The notes: generated by a model from the sequence alone, not told the origin. A stretch of 64,000 nt of DNA from Burkholderia sp. WAC0059 (GCF_002870125.1 NZ_PNEO01000012.1:124001-188000), one strand, 5' to 3'; shown: positions 36,074 to 45,708, counted from the stretch's first letter. Made by a program: numbers and translations.

Positions 36074-36109
36074 CGGCCCGATACTGTTCAAATATACAGT
36101 ATCGGGCCG
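36074..36109. repeat. 14-base inverted repeat containing the SOS box
   Basis: Arms CGGCCCGATACTGT (36074-36087) and ACAGTATCGGGCCG (36096-36109) are exact reverse complements around an 8-base centre. On the plus strand TTTT follows; on the minus strand ATTTTG follows after four bases. It lies 34 bases after the lrp stop, so it may be a weak terminator as well as an operator. Confidence 0.6.
36082..36101. promoter_or_regulatory. LexA (SOS) box upstream of the radical SAM gene
   Basis: TACTGTTCAAATATACAGTA matches CTGT-N8-ACAG exactly and also the E. coli CTG-N10-CAG form with flanking TA pairs. It lies 50 bases from the radical SAM start. The same bases sit inside a longer inverted repeat (36074-36109) that could instead or also end lrp transcription. 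Confidence 0.75.
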
Positions 36110-36142
36110 TTTTGTCGAGCCCCGGCCGCCGGGCCGGCGCGA

Positions 36143-36631
36143 CTACTCGCTAACGGCGATCGTCATCGACTCCTTGATCTCTTCCATCACCACGTAGCTC
36201 TTCGACTGCACCGCGCCCGGCAACTGCAGCAGGATGTCGCCGAGCAGCTTGCGGTAGTCCGCCATCTCGCGGATGCGGGCCTTGATCAGATAGTCGAAGT
36301 CGCCCGACACGAGGTGACATTCGAGCACTTCAGGGATTTTCTGCACCTCGCGGCGAAACTGGTCGAACATGTTGCCGCTCTTGTGGTCGAGCGTGATCTC
36401 GACGAACACCAGCAGCGCCGAGCCGAGCATCGCCGGATTCACGCGCGCGTAATAGCCGGTGATGACGCCGTCGCGTTCCATGCGCTTGACCCGCTCGATG
36501 CAGGGCGTGACCGACAGGCCGACCTGTTCGGCCAGATCCTTCATGGCCATGCGGCCGTCCTGCTGGAGCAGTTTGAGGATGCGGTGATCGAGCCGGTCGA
36601 GGGTGCGGACAGGCTGGCGCTGGGTACGCAT
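36143..36631 (-). CDS. Lrp/AsnC family transcriptional regulator
   Basis: A 162-residue Lrp-type regulator, with N-terminal helix-turn-helix (DRLDHRILKLLQQDGRMAMKDLAEQVGLSVTPCIERVKRMERDGVI) and C-terminal RAM ligand-binding domain (ECHLVSGDFDYLIKARI). It is divergent from dadA, and members in this position usually control alanine/D-amino acid catabolism (DadR-like); that link is inference. The start MRTQRQPVRTLDRLD at 36631 fits the family; the 12-residue upstream extension does not. Confidence 0.93.
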   Translation of the reverse strand: MRTQRQPVRTLDRLDHRILKLLQQDGRMAMKDLAEQVGLSVTPCIERVKRMERDGVITGYYARVNPAMLGSALLVFVEITLDHKSGNMFDQFRREVQKIPEVLECHLVSGDFDYLIKARIREMADYRKLLGDILLQLPGAVQSKSYVVMEEIKESMTIAVSE

Positions 36632-36796
36632 GAAATTTTTCTGAATTTCCGAAAAATACAATAACAAAACCTAGATTACCGACAATAGCATAGCGCTTAT
36701 TACTGGCCACACCGCATATTTCGTGTTTTCCCGGTTGCCATGGGGCGCCGGGCCACAGAAGCCGGTCTGGCGGACTCGCTCAACGGGGAGTGGACT
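36632..36796. promoter_or_regulatory. Divergent lrp-dadA control region
   Basis: The 165 bases are AT-rich compared with the flanking genes. An inverted repeat ATTTTTC (36635-36641) / GAAAAAT (36651-36657) lies just upstream of the lrp ATG and is a candidate Lrp-family operator. GGGGAG at 36785-36790 is the dadA ribosome-binding site. Confidence 0.45.
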
Positions 36797-38083
36797 ATGC
36801 GAATCGTGATATTGGGCAGCGGTGTGGTCGGCGTGACGAGCGCCTGGTACCTCGCGCGCGCGGGCCATGAAGTGACGGTGATCGACCGGGAGACCGGTCC
36901 CGCGCTCGAAACCAGCTTTGCGAACGCCGGGCAGATCTCGCCCGGCTATGCCGCCCCCTGGGCCGCGCCGGGCGTGCCGCTGAAGGCCGTCAAGTGGATG
37001 TTCCAGAAGCACGCGCCGCTCGCCGTCCGGCTCGACGGCTCGCGGTTCCAGCTACAGTGGATGTGGCAGATGCTGCAGAACTGCACGGCCGAACGCTACT
37101 CGGTGAACAAGGGCCGCATGGTGCGGCTCGCCGAATACAGCCGCGATTGCCTGCAGGCGCTGCGCGCCGAGACGGGTCTCCAGTACGAAGGCCGCACGGG
37201 CGGCACGCTCCAGGTGTTCCGCACGCAGCAGCAGCTCGACGGCGCGGCCAAGGACATCGCCGTGCTCGAGGACGCGAACGTCCCCTACGAACTGCTCGCG
37301 CCGGCCGAACTCGCGCGCGCCGAACCGGCGCTGGCCGCCGTCTCGCACAAGCTGACCGGCGGGCTGCGACTGCCCGGCGACGAAACGGGCGATTGCCAGC
37401 TCTTCACGACGCGTCTCGCGGCGCTCGCCGAAGGGCTCGGCGTGCGTTTTCGCTACGGCATGCCGATCGACGGCCTCGCCGTGACGGGCGACCGCCTCGC
37501 CGGCGTGCAGTGCGGCAGCGAGCTCGTGCGCGCCGACGCGTTCGTCGTGGCGCTCGGCTCGTACTCGACGCAGATGCTCTCGCGCATCGTGAAGATTCCG
37601 GTCTATCCGCTCAAGGGCTATTCGATCACGGCGCCGATCGTCGATCCTCAGGCCGCGCCGGTCTCGACCGTGCTCGACGAGACCTACAAGATCGCGATCA
37701 CGCGCTTCGACTCGCGCATCCGCGTGGGCGGCATGGCGGAGATCGTCGGCTTCGACAAGTCGCTGCGCGCGGCGCGCCGCGAAACGCTCGAGATGTGCGT
37801 GAACGATCTGTTCCCGGGCGGCGGCGACACGTCGAAGGCTACGTTCTGGACCGGTCTGCGCCCCATGACGCCAGACGGCACGCCGATCGTCGGCCGCACG
37901 CCGCTCGCGAACCTCTTCCTGAATACGGGTCATGGCACGCTCGGCTGGACGATGTCGTGCGGCTCGGGCCAGTTGCTCGCCGACCTGATGTCGGGCAAGC
38001 AACCGGCCATCAAGGCCGACGACCTGTCGGTCCATCGCTACCTCGGCGAAACGGGCGGCACGCACCGGCCGGCCTATGCGTAA
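36797..38083 (+). CDS. dadA: D-amino acid dehydrogenase
   Basis: A 428-residue flavoprotein oxidising D-alanine and other D-amino acids to keto acids, membrane-associated and feeding the respiratory chain. The FAD-binding Rossmann motif is [20 protein letters not shown] at the N-terminus, followed by [24 protein letters not shown], and the C-terminal [36 protein letters not shown] strong GGGGAG site seven bases before ATG fixes the start. Followed by a strong terminator. Confidence 0.95.
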   Translation: MRIVILGSGVVGVTSAWYLARAGHEVTVIDRETGPALETSFANAGQISPGYAAPWAAPGVPLKAVKWMFQKHAPLAVRLDGSRFQLQWMWQMLQNCTAERYSVNKGRMVRLAEYSRDCLQALRAETGLQYEGRTGGTLQVFRTQQQLDGAAKDIAVLEDANVPYELLAPAELARAEPALAAVSHKLTGGLRLPGDETGDCQLFTTRLAALAEGLGVRFRYGMPIDGLAVTGDRLAGVQCGSELVRADAFVVALGSYSTQMLSRIVKIPVYPLKGYSITAPIVDPQAAPVSTVLDETYKIAITRFDSRIRVGGMAEIVGFDKSLRAARRETLEMCVNDLFPGGGDTSKATFWTGLRPMTPDGTPIVGRTPLANLFLNTGHGTLGWTMSCGSGQLLADLMSGKQPAIKADDLSVHRYLGETGGTHRPAYA

Positions 38084-38119
38084 GTAGTAAGTAAGCGACG
38101 GCGGATCGCAGCCAGATGC

Positions 38120-38152
38120 AAAGACGGCACGCCAAGGCGTGCCGTCTTCTTT
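38120..38152 (+). terminator. Intrinsic terminator after dadA
   Basis: Arms AAGACGGCACGCC and GGCGTGCCGTCTT pair almost without a gap (realistic loop CAAG), followed by CTTT. It lies about 40 bases after the dadA stop. Confidence 0.75.
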
Positions 38153-38161
38153 GATGGCGCG

Positions 38162-38203
38162 AAAAAGAAAGAGGCACGCAGTTCGAACTGCGCGCCCCTC
38201 TTT
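38162..38203 (-). terminator. Intrinsic terminator after etfA
   Basis: Long imperfect hairpin with arms AAAGAGGCACGCAGTTC and GAACTGCGCGCCCCTCTTT. On the minus strand it ends in CTTTCTTTTT. It lies 27 bases after the etfA stop. Confidence 0.7.
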
Positions 38204-38229
38204 CATCCGCTACCCGACGACGTCGGTCC

Positions 38230-39177
38230 TCACCCGAGCGCGGCGACGAGCTCGGGCACGACCGTGAACAGATCCCCCACGATCCCGTAGTCCGCCACTC
38301 CGAAGATCGGCGCCTCCGCGTCCTTGTTGATCGCCACGATCACCTTCGAGTCCTTCATTCCCGCCAGATGCTGGATCGCCCCCGAAATCCCCACCGCAAT
38401 GTACAACTGCGGCGCTACGATCTTCCCCGTCTGGCCCACCTGGTAGTCGTTCGGCACGTACCCCGCGTCCACCGCCGCCCGCGACGCCCCCAGCGCCGCG
38501 CCCAGTTTGTCCGCCAGCGGCTCCAGCACCTGCACGTACTGCTCCCCGCTGCCCAGCCCGCGACCGCCCGACACCACGATCGCCGCGCTCGTCAGCTCCG
38601 GACGCTCCAGCTTCGTCACCTCACGGCTCACGAACCGCGACAGCCCGCTCTCCGCCGCCGCCTCGATGCTTTCAATCGGCGCGCTGCCGCCTTCGGCCGC
38701 CGCCGCGTCGAACGCCGTCGTGCGCACCGTCACCACCTTCACCGCGTCCGACGACTGCACCGTCGCGATCGCGTTGCCCGCGTACACCGGCCGCTCGAAC
38801 GTGCCGGCATCCACCACCGCCGTGATCTCGCTCACCTGCGCCACGTCCAGCCTCGCCGCGACCCGCGGCGTCACGTTCTTCCCCCATGCCGACGCCGCCG
38901 CCAGAAGGTGCGAGTACCCCCCCGCCACCCCCAGCACCGTCGCCGACACCTCCTCCGCCAGTTGCGCCTCCAGTTGCGGCGCATCCGCCAGCAGCACCTT
39001 CGCCACGCCCGCGATCTTCGACGCCGCCTCCGCCGCGCCCCGCGCGTTATGGCCGGCCACCACCACGTGCACCTCGCCGCCGCCGGCCCGGCCGATCTGC
39101 TGCGCCGCCGCCACCGCGTTCAGCGTCGCCGCCTTCACCGACGCGCCATCGTGTTCCGCTATCACCAGAATCGTCAT
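38230..39177 (-). CDS. etfA: Electron transfer flavoprotein alpha subunit
   Basis: A 315-residue ETF alpha subunit that binds FAD and passes electrons from acyl-CoA dehydrogenases to ETF:ubiquinone oxidoreductase. The N-terminus [20 protein letters not shown] and the C-terminal FAD domain ([39 protein letters not shown], then [27 protein letters not shown]) are diagnostic. It follows etfB by 16 bases. Confidence 0.97.
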   Translation of the reverse strand: MTILVIAEHDGASVKAATLNAVAAAQQIGRAGGGEVHVVVAGHNARGAAEAASKIAGVAKVLLADAPQLEAQLAEEVSATVLGVAGGYSHLLAAASAWGKNVTPRVAARLDVAQVSEITAVVDAGTFERPVYAGNAIATVQSSDAVKVVTVRTTAFDAAAAEGGSAPIESIEAAAESGLSRFVSREVTKLERPELTSAAIVVSGGRGLGSGEQYVQVLEPLADKLGAALGASRAAVDAGYVPNDYQVGQTGKIVAPQLYIAVGISGAIQHLAGMKDSKVIVAINKDAEAPIFGVADYGIVGDLFTVVPELVAALG

Positions 39178-39193
39178 TTCTTTCCGCCTCCCC

Positions 39194-39943
39194 TCACAGC
39201 ACCTTCGCTTCGGTCTTCAGCTTCTCCACCAGCGCCTTCGCATCCGCCACCTTCACCCCCGCGGCCCGCTGCGCCGGCTCCGATACCTTCAGCGTCTTCA
39301 GCCGCGGCTTCACGTCCACCGCCAGGTCCTCCGGCTTCACCGTCTCCAGCGGCTTCTTCTTCGCCTTCATGATGTTCGGCAGCGTCACGTAGCGCGGCTC
39401 GTTCAGCCTCAGGTCCGTCGTCACCACCGCCGGCAGCGCAAGCGACAGCGTCTCCGAACCCCCGTCCACCTCGCGCGTCACCGTCGCCCGCCCGTCGGCC
39501 ACCGTCACCTTCGAGGCGAACGTCGCCTGCGGCAGTTCCGCCAGCGCCGCCAGCATCTGCCCGGTCTGGTTCGCGTCGTCGTCGATCGCCTGTTTGCCCA
39601 GAATCACCAGTTGCGGCTGCTCGCGCTCCACCAGCGCCCTGAGCAGCTTCGCGACCGCCAGCGGCTGAAGCTCCTCGTTCGTCTCGACCAGAATCGCGCG
39701 GTCCGCGCCGATCGCCAGCGCCGTGCGCAGCGTCTCCTGCGCCTGCGCGACCCCAGCCGACACCGCGATCACCTCCGTCGCCACGCCCGCCTCCCTCAGC
39801 CGCACCGCCTCTTCCACCGCGATCTCGTCGAACGGGTTCATCGACATTTTCACGTTCGCGATGTCTACTCCGCTCCCGTCCGCCTTCACGCGCACCTTCA
39901 CGTTGTAGTCCACCACCCGCTTTACAGGCACAAGAATCTTCAT
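39194..39943 (-). CDS. etfB: Electron transfer flavoprotein beta subunit
   Basis: A 249-residue ETF beta subunit, partner of EtfA, binding AMP. Features: [38 protein letters not shown] and the recognition segment [24 protein letters not shown]. First gene of the etfBA operon; a TATAAT lies 40 bases upstream (39983-39988). Confidence 0.97.
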   Translation of the reverse strand: MKILVPVKRVVDYNVKVRVKADGSGVDIANVKMSMNPFDEIAVEEAVRLREAGVATEVIAVSAGVAQAQETLRTALAIGADRAILVETNEELQPLAVAKLLRALVEREQPQLVILGKQAIDDDANQTGQMLAALAELPQATFASKVTVADGRATVTREVDGGSETLSLALPAVVTTDLRLNEPRYVTLPNIMKAKKKPLETVKPEDLAVDVKPRLKTLKVSEPAQRAAGVKVADAKALVEKLKTEAKVL

Positions 39944-39982
39944 CCACCTACTCCCAAGTTACGGATACGTCATCTGGCGGAC

Positions 39983-39988
39983 ATTATA
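39983..39988 (-). promoter_or_regulatory. -10 element of etfBA
   Basis: The minus strand reads TATAAT, 40 bases upstream of etfB. The -35 region is GC-rich and not recognisable. Confidence 0.45.
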
Positions 39989-40094
39989 ACGACCGCCCCG
40001 GACGCGCCGCCCTCCGTCGGGCAATCCGCAGCCCGGGCGGCGTCCCGTCGTTCCGGCGGGACAGGGGGAACGATCATGCGGATCGAACGCCGGC

Positions 40095-40748
40095 CTACCG
40101 ATGGCTCAGGCGCCGCACGATCCAGTCCCCGAACGACTGCACGAGCTGCACGAACACGATCAGGATCAGCACGACGGCCAGCATCACCTGCGGCAGAAAC
40201 CGCTGATAGCCGTAGCGGATGCCGAGGTCGCCGAGCCCGCCGCCGCCGATCGCGCCGGCCATCGCCGAATAGCCGACGAGCGAGACGAACGTGATCGTGA
40301 GCCCCGCAATAATGCCGGGCAGCGACTCGGGCAGCAGCACCTTGAACACGATCTGCCGCGTGCTCGCGCCCATCGCCTGGGCCGCCTCGACGAGCCCGCG
40401 ATCGACTTCGCGCAGCGCCGTCTCCACGAGCCGCGCGATGAACGGCGCGGCCGAAATGGTGAGCGGCACGATCGCCGCGGCCGTCCCGATCGAGGTGCCG
40501 ACCACGAGACGCGTGAACGGAATCACCGCGACGAGCAGGATGATGAACGGCGTCGAGCGCACCGCATTGACGACCACGCCGAGCGCCCGGTTCAGCGCGA
40601 GGTTCTGCAGCACGCCCTGGCGGGCGCTCAGGTAGAGCAGCACGCCGAGCGGCAGGCCGATGCAGGCGCCCGCGAGCCCGGAGATGCCGACCATCACGAG
40701 CGTCTCCCAGAACGACTCCACGAACATCCCGAACATTTCATTCCACAT
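40095..40748 (-). CDS. metI: Methionine ABC transporter permease
   Basis: A 217-residue permease of the MetI type, with about five to six membrane segments and the EAA-loop region [29 protein letters not shown] near residue 140. [20 protein letters not shown] begins the family N-terminus. Its start lies inside the last codons of metN (11-base overlap), so both are translated together. No metQ follows; the next gene downstream is etfB. Confidence 0.95.
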   Translation of the reverse strand: MWNEMFGMFVESFWETLVMVGISGLAGACIGLPLGVLLYLSARQGVLQNLALNRALGVVVNAVRSTPFIILLVAVIPFTRLVVGTSIGTAAAIVPLTISAAPFIARLVETALREVDRGLVEAAQAMGASTRQIVFKVLLPESLPGIIAGLTITFVSLVGYSAMAGAIGGGGLGDLGIRYGYQRFLPQVMLAVVLILIVFVQLVQSFGDWIVRRLSHR

Positions 40749-41772
40749 GGGACAGCTCCTCCACCACGACGCCCCGCTCGCGCAGCCACGTCATCGCCTC
40801 GGCGACCCTGAGCGGTGCGCCGCCCGCCAGCACCGCGAGCGAGCCGAACGCCTGCCCCTGGATCTCGTCGATCTGGCCGTGCAGGATATTGAAGTCGAGC
40901 TCGAAGCGCCGGATCGTCTCCGAGAGCACGGGATCGTCCACGCCCGTGCCGGAGAACGCGAGGCGCAGCAGATGGCCGCCGCCGCTCTTGAGCTTCTCCG
41001 CCACGCGCGCCTTGAGCGCCGGCGGCAGCTCCTGCGCGATCACGTCGCCGAGCAGCGCGCGCGTCACTTCGTGGCGCGGTTGCAGGAACACGTCGATGAC
41101 GGGCCCCTGCTCGACCACGCGGCCGGCGTCGAGCACGGCGACGCGATCGCAGACCTGCTTGATGACCTCCATCTGGTGCGTGATGAGCACGACCGTCAGG
41201 CCCAGTTCGCGATTGATCCGCCGCAGCAGTTCGAGAATGGCCCGGGTCGTCTCGGGATCGAGCGCGGACGTGGCCTCGTCGGAGAGCAGCACCTTCGGCC
41301 GGCTCGCGAGCGCGCGGGCGATGCCCACGCGCTGCTTCTGGCCGCCGCTGATCTGCGCCGGATAGCGGTCGCGCTGCGCCGAAAGGCCGACGAGATCCAG
41401 CAGCGGCAACACCGCCGCCTCGATCTGCGCGCGCTTCATGCCGGCCAGCTCGAGCGGCAGCGCCACATTCCCGAACACGGTGCGCGACGACAGCAGGTTG
41501 AAGTGCTGGAAGATCATGCCGATTTCGCGCCGCGCCTCGCGCAGCGCGCCGGGCGGCAGCGAGGTGAGCGTGCGGCCGTTCACGACGATGTCGCCTTCGC
41601 TCGGCCGCGTGAGCAGGTTGATCGTGCGCACCAGCGTGCTCTTGCCGGCCCCGCTGCGGCCGATGATGCCGAACACTTCACCAGGCGGGATCGTCAGGTT
41701 GACGTCGTGCAGCGCTTCGATCCAGCCTTTTGGGCTGGCGAACCGCTGCGACACATTGCGGAGTTCGATCAT
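40738..41772 (-). CDS. metN: Methionine ABC transporter ATP-binding protein
   Basis: A 344-residue ATPase of the D/L-methionine importer. Walker [10 protein letters not shown] near residue 38, signature [15 protein letters not shown], Walker [13 protein letters not shown] and the H-loop VVLITHQM are intact. The C-terminal NIL domain (residues 260-340), which senses methionine and inhibits transport, is present. The AT-rich 200 bases upstream (41773-41971) should hold the promoter. Confidence 0.95.
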   Translation of the reverse strand: MIELRNVSQRFASPKGWIEALHDVNLTIPPGEVFGIIGRSGAGKSTLVRTINLLTRPSEGDIVVNGRTLTSLPPGALREARREIGMIFQHFNLLSSRTVFGNVALPLELAGMKRAQIEAAVLPLLDLVGLSAQRDRYPAQISGGQKQRVGIARALASRPKVLLSDEATSALDPETTRAILELLRRINRELGLTVVLITHQMEVIKQVCDRVAVLDAGRVVEQGPVIDVFLQPRHEVTRALLGDVIAQELPPALKARVAEKLKSGGGHLLRLAFSGTGVDDPVLSETIRRFELDFNILHGQIDEIQGQAFGSLAVLAGGAPLRVAEAMTWLRERGVVVEELSHVE

Positions 41773-41971
41773 GGGGAAAAAGGAAACGGCGGATGCACCG
41801 CGCCCCGGTCGGCGTAACGCACGGACGCCAGGATGCCGGAACGCCGGCAGACAACCGCCGTTGCTTGACTGGATATCGGGCCGCTCATTCTACGGGAGCC
41901 GCCTCATTCCTTTTAATAATCAATCAAGATAATTTCATAACGCAGATAAATTAAGCATCGGGTATCAAACA

Positions 41972-42898
41972 TCAGATGCCGGCCAGCGCGCGCAGATGGG
42001 CGACGACCGAGCGGCCCAGCGCCGACAGGTTGTAGCCGCCTTCAAGGCAGCTCACGATGCGCCCTTTCGCGTAACGCGCGGCGATCCCGCTCACCTGGTC
42101 GGTCATCCACGCAAAGTCGTCCTCGACGAGGCCCATGTTGCCAAGGTCGTCCTCGCGATGCGCGTCGAACCCGGCCGAGATGAACACCATCTCCGGCTGA
42201 AACGCGTGCAGTCGCGGCAACCACTGCCGCTCGACCGCCTCGCGCACTTCCTGGCCCTTCGTGCGCGCCGACATCGGCACGTTAACCATGTTCGGCGCCG
42301 GGTTGTCCGCGCCCGAGAACGGATAGAACGGGTGCTGGAAAAAGCTGCACATCAGCACGCGCGGATCGCCGGCAAAGACCGCCTCGGTCCCGTTTCCGTG
42401 ATGCACGTCGAAGTCGACGATCGCCACGCGCGCGAGACCGTGCACGTCGAGCGCGTGTCGCGCGGCCACCGCGACGTTGTTGAAAAAACAGAAGCCCATG
42501 GCCTGGGCCGGCCCGGCATGATGTCCCGGCGGCCGCACGCTGCAGAAGGCGTTTTCGTAGCGGCCCGCGATCACGGCGTCGGTGGCGGCCAAGGCGATGC
42601 CCGCCGCGCGCAACGCGGCCTGCATCGTGCGGGGATTCATCAGCGTGTCGGAATCGAGCGCCGTGTAGCCCTGCTGCGGCGCGCTGTTGCGGATGAAGTC
42701 GAGATGGGCCCGGGTATGCACGCGCAGCAGATCGGCCTCGCCGGCGAGCGGCGCGGCATCGTCGCGCTCGATCAGCACGTCGACGCGGCTTGCGATCAGT
42801 TGGTCCTCGATCGCCTGCAGGCGCGCCGGACACTCGGGATGCCACGGGCCCATCTCGTGCAGCAGACAGTCGGGGTGGGAAAAATAGCCTGTGGTCAT
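41972..42898 (-). CDS. Histone-deacetylase-family (class II-like) deacetylase
   Basis: A 308-residue zinc deacetylase of the HDAC/acetoin utilisation/acetylpolyamine amidohydrolase superfamily. Active-site features: RPPGHHAGPAQAMGFCFFNN near residue 140, the zinc ligands in VDFDVHHGNGT and SAGFDAHREDDLGNM. The N-terminus reads GYFSHPDCLLHEMGPWHPECPARLQ, as in bacterial class II members. Bacterial substrates may be acetylated polyamines, small amides or lysines; none can be assigned. Confidence 0.92.
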   Translation of the reverse strand: MTTGYFSHPDCLLHEMGPWHPECPARLQAIEDQLIASRVDVLIERDDAAPLAGEADLLRVHTRAHLDFIRNSAPQQGYTALDSDTLMNPRTMQAALRAAGIALAATDAVIAGRYENAFCSVRPPGHHAGPAQAMGFCFFNNVAVAARHALDVHGLARVAIVDFDVHHGNGTEAVFAGDPRVLMCSFFQHPFYPFSGADNPAPNMVNVPMSARTKGQEVREAVERQWLPRLHAFQPEMVFISAGFDAHREDDLGNMGLVEDDFAWMTDQVSGIAARYAKGRIVSCLEGGYNLSALGRSVVAHLRALAGI

Positions 42899-43068
42899 GG
42901 GTCGTTCATGCTGCGTGCCGGCCGCCGTCGGGGCGTGGGCCGCAGGTCGTCCTCCGTAGCGCGTCGCCCGGTACGCGAGCAATGCCCACGTTACCACAGC
43001 GTCCCGGCCAACCCGCGGCGAAAGCCCGGTCGGCACGGGCCCGCGCGGGCAGCGGCGGCATGCTCGGG

Positions 43069-43074
43069 TATACT
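43069..43074 (+). promoter_or_regulatory. Possible -10 element of the lytic transglycosylase gene
   Basis: TATACT lies 38 bases before the ATG at 43113. No -35 is recognisable. Confidence 0.35.
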
Positions 43075-43112
43075 GGCCCGGACCCAACTTCGCACAGCCC
43101 ACCCCGCATCTC

Positions 43113-44495
43113 ATGACGCTCAAGTTCGCCCCGTCAGCATCCGGCCGCCTGCGCACCACGACTCTTGCCATCGCGCTTTGCGCGGCCCTGCCGGGGTGGC
43201 CGGGCCGCGCTTTCGCGCAGACGACCGTTCCCCAGCCGCAACTCCTCGCCCAGGCCCAGCCGCAGCCCTCGGTTCCGCACGGCCAGACGTTCGAGGAAGA
43301 GATCATCCCGCAGCGTTACGCGAACAACCCGGACGTCGACGCGTTCATCAACGACATGGTGGCGCGCTACGACTTCGACCCGACCGCGCTGCACACGCTC
43401 TTCGCGGGCGTCAACTACTCGGCGACGGCCGTCAAGTTCGTCACGCCCGCGCCGGCGCCGCACATCAAGAACTGGTACGCCTACGAGTCGCGTTTCCTCG
43501 ACCCCGTGCGCATCAACGCGGGCGTGCGCTTCTGGCGCGCGAACCAGGCGGCCCTGCAGCGCGCCTACGACCAGTACGGCGTGCCGCCCGAGGTGATCGT
43601 CGGCATTCTCGGCATCGAGACGATCTACGGCCGCTACATGGGCAATTTCCGCGTGATCGACGCGCTGACGACGCTTTCGTTCGACTACCCGAACACGCCC
43701 AATCGCGCCGACCGGATGGCGACGTTCCGCAAGAATCTCGAGGACTATCTCGTCTGGACGCGCGACGCGCAGATCGACCCGACGACGGTGTTCGGCTCCT
43801 ACACCGGCGCGATCGGCATTCCGCAATTCCTGCCGAGCAGCATCGTCCAGTACGCGGTCGATTACGACGGCACGAAACAGATCGACCTGCGCACGAGCGC
43901 GGCCGACGCGATCGGCAGCGTGGCGAATTATCTGAAGCAGAACGGCTGGGAAACGGGCCGGCCCGTCATCTGGCACATCGCCGACGATCCCGGCAGCCAG
44001 GGCATCGCCCAGGCGGCCGCCGACGGCCAGCCGGCGCCGCACTGGCCGCTTGAGCAACTGCTGCGTTCGGGGCTCCTGCTCAACGAGCCGGGCCTCGACA
44101 CTCACGCGGAAGCCGGCACGCCGGTCACGGTCGTCGACCTGCCGACGCCGGGCCTGCCGACCCGGTACGTGCTGGGCCTGCAGAATTTTTACGCGCTGAC
44201 GCGCTACAACCGCAGCTTCTTCTATGCGATGGCCGTCTACGAGCTCGGCATGCGCATCAAGGCGCAGATGCTCGCGACCGAACCGGATACGGGCGTCGGA
44301 TCGTCCAACGGCGTAGCGGCGGGAACCCCTGGCATCGCTCCGGGCGTGCCGACGGCGCCGCCCCCCGCTCCGGCACCCACCGCCATGCCCGGCATGAACA
44401 CCCCCGCCACGGGCCTGCCGACCCAGCCGCCCGGCCCCGCCTTCGCGCCGGCCGCACCGGCCGCGCCCGCCGTCCCCGGCACGCAACCGTACTAA
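43113..44495 (+). CDS. mltB: Lytic murein transglycosylase B (MltB/Slt35 type)
   Basis: A 460-residue exported enzyme that cleaves peptidoglycan glycan strands to 1,6-anhydro-muropeptides. The signal peptide ends near AFAQ at residues 33-36. The catalytic Glu169 lies in GILGIETIYGRYMGNFRVIDALTTLSFDYP, and the substrate region GAIGIPQFLPSSI follows. There is no lipobox, so it is soluble in the periplasm or membrane-associated by the tail. The last about 65 residues are Pro/Ala/Gly-rich and disordered, unlike E. coli MltB. Confidence 0.92.
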   Translation: MTLKFAPSASGRLRTTTLAIALCAALPGWPGRAFAQTTVPQPQLLAQAQPQPSVPHGQTFEEEIIPQRYANNPDVDAFINDMVARYDFDPTALHTLFAGVNYSATAVKFVTPAPAPHIKNWYAYESRFLDPVRINAGVRFWRANQAALQRAYDQYGVPPEVIVGILGIETIYGRYMGNFRVIDALTTLSFDYPNTPNRADRMATFRKNLEDYLVWTRDAQIDPTTVFGSYTGAIGIPQFLPSSIVQYAVDYDGTKQIDLRTSAADAIGSVANYLKQNGWETGRPVIWHIADDPGSQGIAQAAADGQPAPHWPLEQLLRSGLLLNEPGLDTHAEAGTPVTVVDLPTPGLPTRYVLGLQNFYALTRYNRSFFYAMAVYELGMRIKAQMLATEPDTGVGSSNGVAAGTPGIAPGVPTAPPPAPAPTAMPGMNTPATGLPTQPPGPAFAPAAPAAPAVPGTQPY

Positions 44496-44522
44496 TCGAA
44501 TATCGGCCGGAACCGGCAAAGA

Positions 44523-44552
44523 ACGACGGGCCGCGTTACCGCGGCCCGTCGT
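44523..44552. terminator. Hairpin terminator between mltB and cysM
   Basis: Perfect 13-base arms ACGACGGGCCGCG and CGCGGCCCGTCGT around TTAC. On the minus strand TTCTTT follows; on the plus strand no T-run. It separates two convergent genes. Confidence 0.6.
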
Positions 44553-44582
44553 CCGTATGGAGAACGAAAGCGGAGAGCGAAA

Positions 44583-45485
44583 TCAGGCGGGAAACACGCC
44601 CGTCGAGAGATATCGGTCGCCGCGATCGCAGACGATGAACACGATCGTCGCATTCTCGACCTGACGCGCGATGCGCAGCGCAACTTCGCACGCGCCGCCC
44701 GACGAAATGCCCGCGAAAATGCCTTCGACCGAGGCGAGGCGGCGCGCCATCGCTTCGGCGGCGGCCTGACTCACGTTTTCCACGCGATCGACGCGGCTGC
44801 GATCGAAAATCTTCGGCAGGTAGGCTTCCGGCCACTTGCGGATGCCCGGAATGCGCGAGCCCTCTTCGGGTTGCGCGCCGACGATCTCGATGGCCCCGTT
44901 CTGCTCCTTCAGATACTGCGACACGCCCATGATCGTGCCGGTCGTGCCCATCGACGAGACGAAGTGCGTCACACGGCCTTCCGTGTCGCGCCAGATTTCG
45001 GGCCCGGTGCCTTCGTAGTGCGCGACCGGATTGTCGGGATTGGCGAACTGGTCGAGGATGATGCCCTTGCCGTCGCGCTGCATCTGCTCGGCGAGGTCGC
45101 GCGCGTACTCCATGCCGCCCTTCACGGGCGTGAGCAGAATCTGCGCGCCGTAAGCCGCCATGCTCTGGCGGCGCTCGACCGACAGATCCTCGGGCAGGAT
45201 GAGCACCATCTTGTAGCCGCGCAGCGCGGCGGCCATCGCGAGCGCGATGCCGGTATTGCCGCTCGTCGCCTCGATCAGCGTATCGCCGGGCTTGATGCGG
45301 CCGCGCTGCTCGGCCTTCTTGATCATCGACAGCGCCGGACGGTCCTTCACCGAGCCCGCGGGATTGTTGCCCTCCAGCTTGCCGAGAATGATGTTGTTGC
45401 GGCTGCGGATTTCGTCGTCGGGCAGACGGACGAGTTGCACGAGCGGCGTGTTGCCGATCGTGTCTTCAATGGTCTGGTATGGCAT
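44583..45485 (-). CDS. cysM: Cysteine synthase B
   Basis: A 300-residue PLP enzyme making cysteine from O-acetylserine and sulfide (or S-sulfocysteine with thiosulfate). The PLP lysine is Lys47 in NNPAGSVKDR; TSGNTGIALAMAAALRGY and GTTGTIMGVSQYLKEQ bind substrate and phosphate. MPYQTIEDTIGNTPLVQL sets the start. CysM, rather than CysK, is indicated by GPEIWRDTEGRVTHFVSS and the CDRGDRYLSTGVF end. A TAGAAT -10-like element lies at 45541-45546. Confidence 0.96.
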   Translation of the reverse strand: MPYQTIEDTIGNTPLVQLVRLPDDEIRSRNNIILGKLEGNNPAGSVKDRPALSMIKKAEQRGRIKPGDTLIEATSGNTGIALAMAAALRGYKMVLILPEDLSVERRQSMAAYGAQILLTPVKGGMEYARDLAEQMQRDGKGIILDQFANPDNPVAHYEGTGPEIWRDTEGRVTHFVSSMGTTGTIMGVSQYLKEQNGAIEIVGAQPEEGSRIPGIRKWPEAYLPKIFDRSRVDRVENVSQAAAEAMARRLASVEGIFAGISSGGACEVALRIARQVENATIVFIVCDRGDRYLSTGVFPA

Positions 45486-45708
45486 AGGTCGTAACGGTGG
45501 GACGCGTCGCGTATGCGTCGCGCAGATTCTCGATCGTCCGATTCTAAACCACCCGGCACGCGGGCGGGGCCGGGCACTCTCGGCGCAGCCCGCGTGCAGC
45601 GCAGCATTCGCGCCGGGCCGGTATTGCGTTGCAAATCCGCTTCCGCTGTGCGGGCGCGGCACAAACCACGCAAATAGTGAACGGGAACCGTGGTCGCGCA
45701 CCGCATGC

